This document shows positions 6,199 through 6,807 of a DNA stretch of 6,807 nucleotides, in pieces. The stretch is from Lactobacillaceae bacterium (lineage in GTDB: Bacteria > Bacillota > Bacilli > Lactobacillales > Lactobacillaceae): contig JAISIV010000023.1 of the NCBI GenBank assembly GCA_031261865.1, positions 1-6,807 of the forward strand, in the 5' to 3' direction. A model generated the notes under the pieces. It was not told the origin of the DNA. It saw only the letters and a list, made by a program, of their open reading frames with translations, and did not search any database. A program made the position numbers and the translations under genes. Each line of letters opens with the position of its first letter. Positions within the stretch are counted from its first letter, which is position 1.

Positions 6199-6807
6199 TT
6201 ACCAGATTTGAACTCGCTTATCCTCGTCGAGCCACATGCCATCCCCTTTTTGAATGTCAAAAGTTTCATAGAATTCAGGGAAATTTTGTGGAGTGACATT
6301 TCCACGAATTTTCGCAGCGGAATGGACATCGATGTTGGCTAACAACTTTGCGTATTCGTCACGTGACTTATTACGCCAAATGATTTCCCATGAAGTAAAG
6401 AATTGTTCTGGATTCCAATCATTTTCAGTTTTAGCAGCAACAAGGGCCGCGGTCATACCACCAAGGTCAGCGATGTTTTCAGAAATGGTCAACTTACCAT
6501 TTGATTTAACACCATCAACGATTTCAATGCCATCGTACAAATCAATAACTTTTTGATTTCTGGCATCAAAATTCTTGAAATCTTCTTCAGTCCACCAATC
6601 ATGCAAATTACCATTCTCGTCGAAATGAGAACCATTACTGTCAAAAGCATGAGTGATTTCGTGCGCGATTACGGCCCCGATGCCACCGTAATTATAGGGT
6701 CTTGGTGCATTGAAATCATAGAATGGTGGTTGCAAAATAGCGGCTGGGAAGTTAATGGAATTGGAAGATGGGTTGTAATATGCATTCACCGTATCAGCTG
6801 ACATCGA
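6199..6807 (-). CDS. pepO: PepO-type zinc endopeptidase (peptidase M13), C-terminal part; 5' end outside the window
   Basis: The frame runs off the right edge; about 202 C-terminal residues are visible of a family protein of about 630. This is the catalytic part of an M13 (neprilysin-type) metallopeptidase, which in lactobacilli cleaves medium-size peptides, often casein-derived. Counting from the Met at 6804, the substrate-binding VNAYYNP is at 6-12 and the zinc motif HEITH at 48-52. The third zinc ligand is E109 in ENIADLGG, and the transition-state histidine and arginine lie in VHSAAKIRGN (H161, R167). The C terminus ends in Trp, as is usual for the family. All key residues are present, so the gene looks active. 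The Met at 6804 is not the true start, because the frame and conserved sequence continue upstream. The small 57-residue gene follows directly. Confidence 0.95.
   Translation of the reverse strand, partial: SMSADTVNAYYNPSSNSINFPAAILQPPFYDFNAPRPYNYGGIGAVIAHEITHAFDSNGSHFDENGNLHDWWTEEDFKNFDARNQKVIDLYDGIEIVDGVKSNGKLTISENIADLGGMTAALVAAKTENDWNPEQFFTSWEIIWRNKSRDEYAKLLANIDVHSAAKIRGNVTPQNFPEFYETFDIQKGDGMWLDEDKRVQIW

Overview
The window is AT-rich DNA from a Gram-positive host, most likely a low-GC member of the Lactobacillaceae. The support is the PepO-type M13 peptidase, the uraA-upp pair, the YdbS/YdbT-like PH-domain pair, AGGAGG-type ribosome binding sites and sigma-A style promoters. I cannot fix the genus by eye. 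Nearly all genes read on the minus strand; only a broken TPR gene reads on plus.

Layout from left to right. Positions 1-245 hold no convincing gene but contain several inverted repeats. Positions 248-368 look like an independent small RNA on the minus strand: it has its own promoter, which sits over the stop codon of the next gene, and a clean intrinsic terminator. Positions 376-1098 are a DUF3800 (RNase H-like fold) reading frame with no usable start codon at its true N terminus, so it is probably decayed. Positions 1238-3164 are a two-gene membrane operon (ydbS-like then ydbT-like, overlapping). Positions 3225-3866 are a divergent TPR gene split by one in-frame TAA. A strong hairpin at 3865-3892 ends the upp transcript and separates the converging genes.

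The second half is a pyrimidine salvage operon: uraA (uracil permease) followed by upp (uracil phosphoribosyltransferase). Uracil is imported and converted to UMP. Its best promoter lies at 5991-6019, but a strong intrinsic terminator (5907-5958) sits between that promoter and uraA, so the operon may be controlled by attenuation, or a short separate RNA may be made there. At the right edge is the 3' end of pepO (zinc endopeptidase, cut by the window end), followed 3 nt later by a small 57-residue gene.

I found no CRISPR array, insertion sequence, tRNA or rRNA. The most interesting items are the small RNA candidate beside the DUF3800 remnant, the uraA leader that lacks a visible PyrR site, the nonsense-split TPR gene and the small gene behind pepO. 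Two of the accessory genes are broken, while the housekeeping genes are intact.
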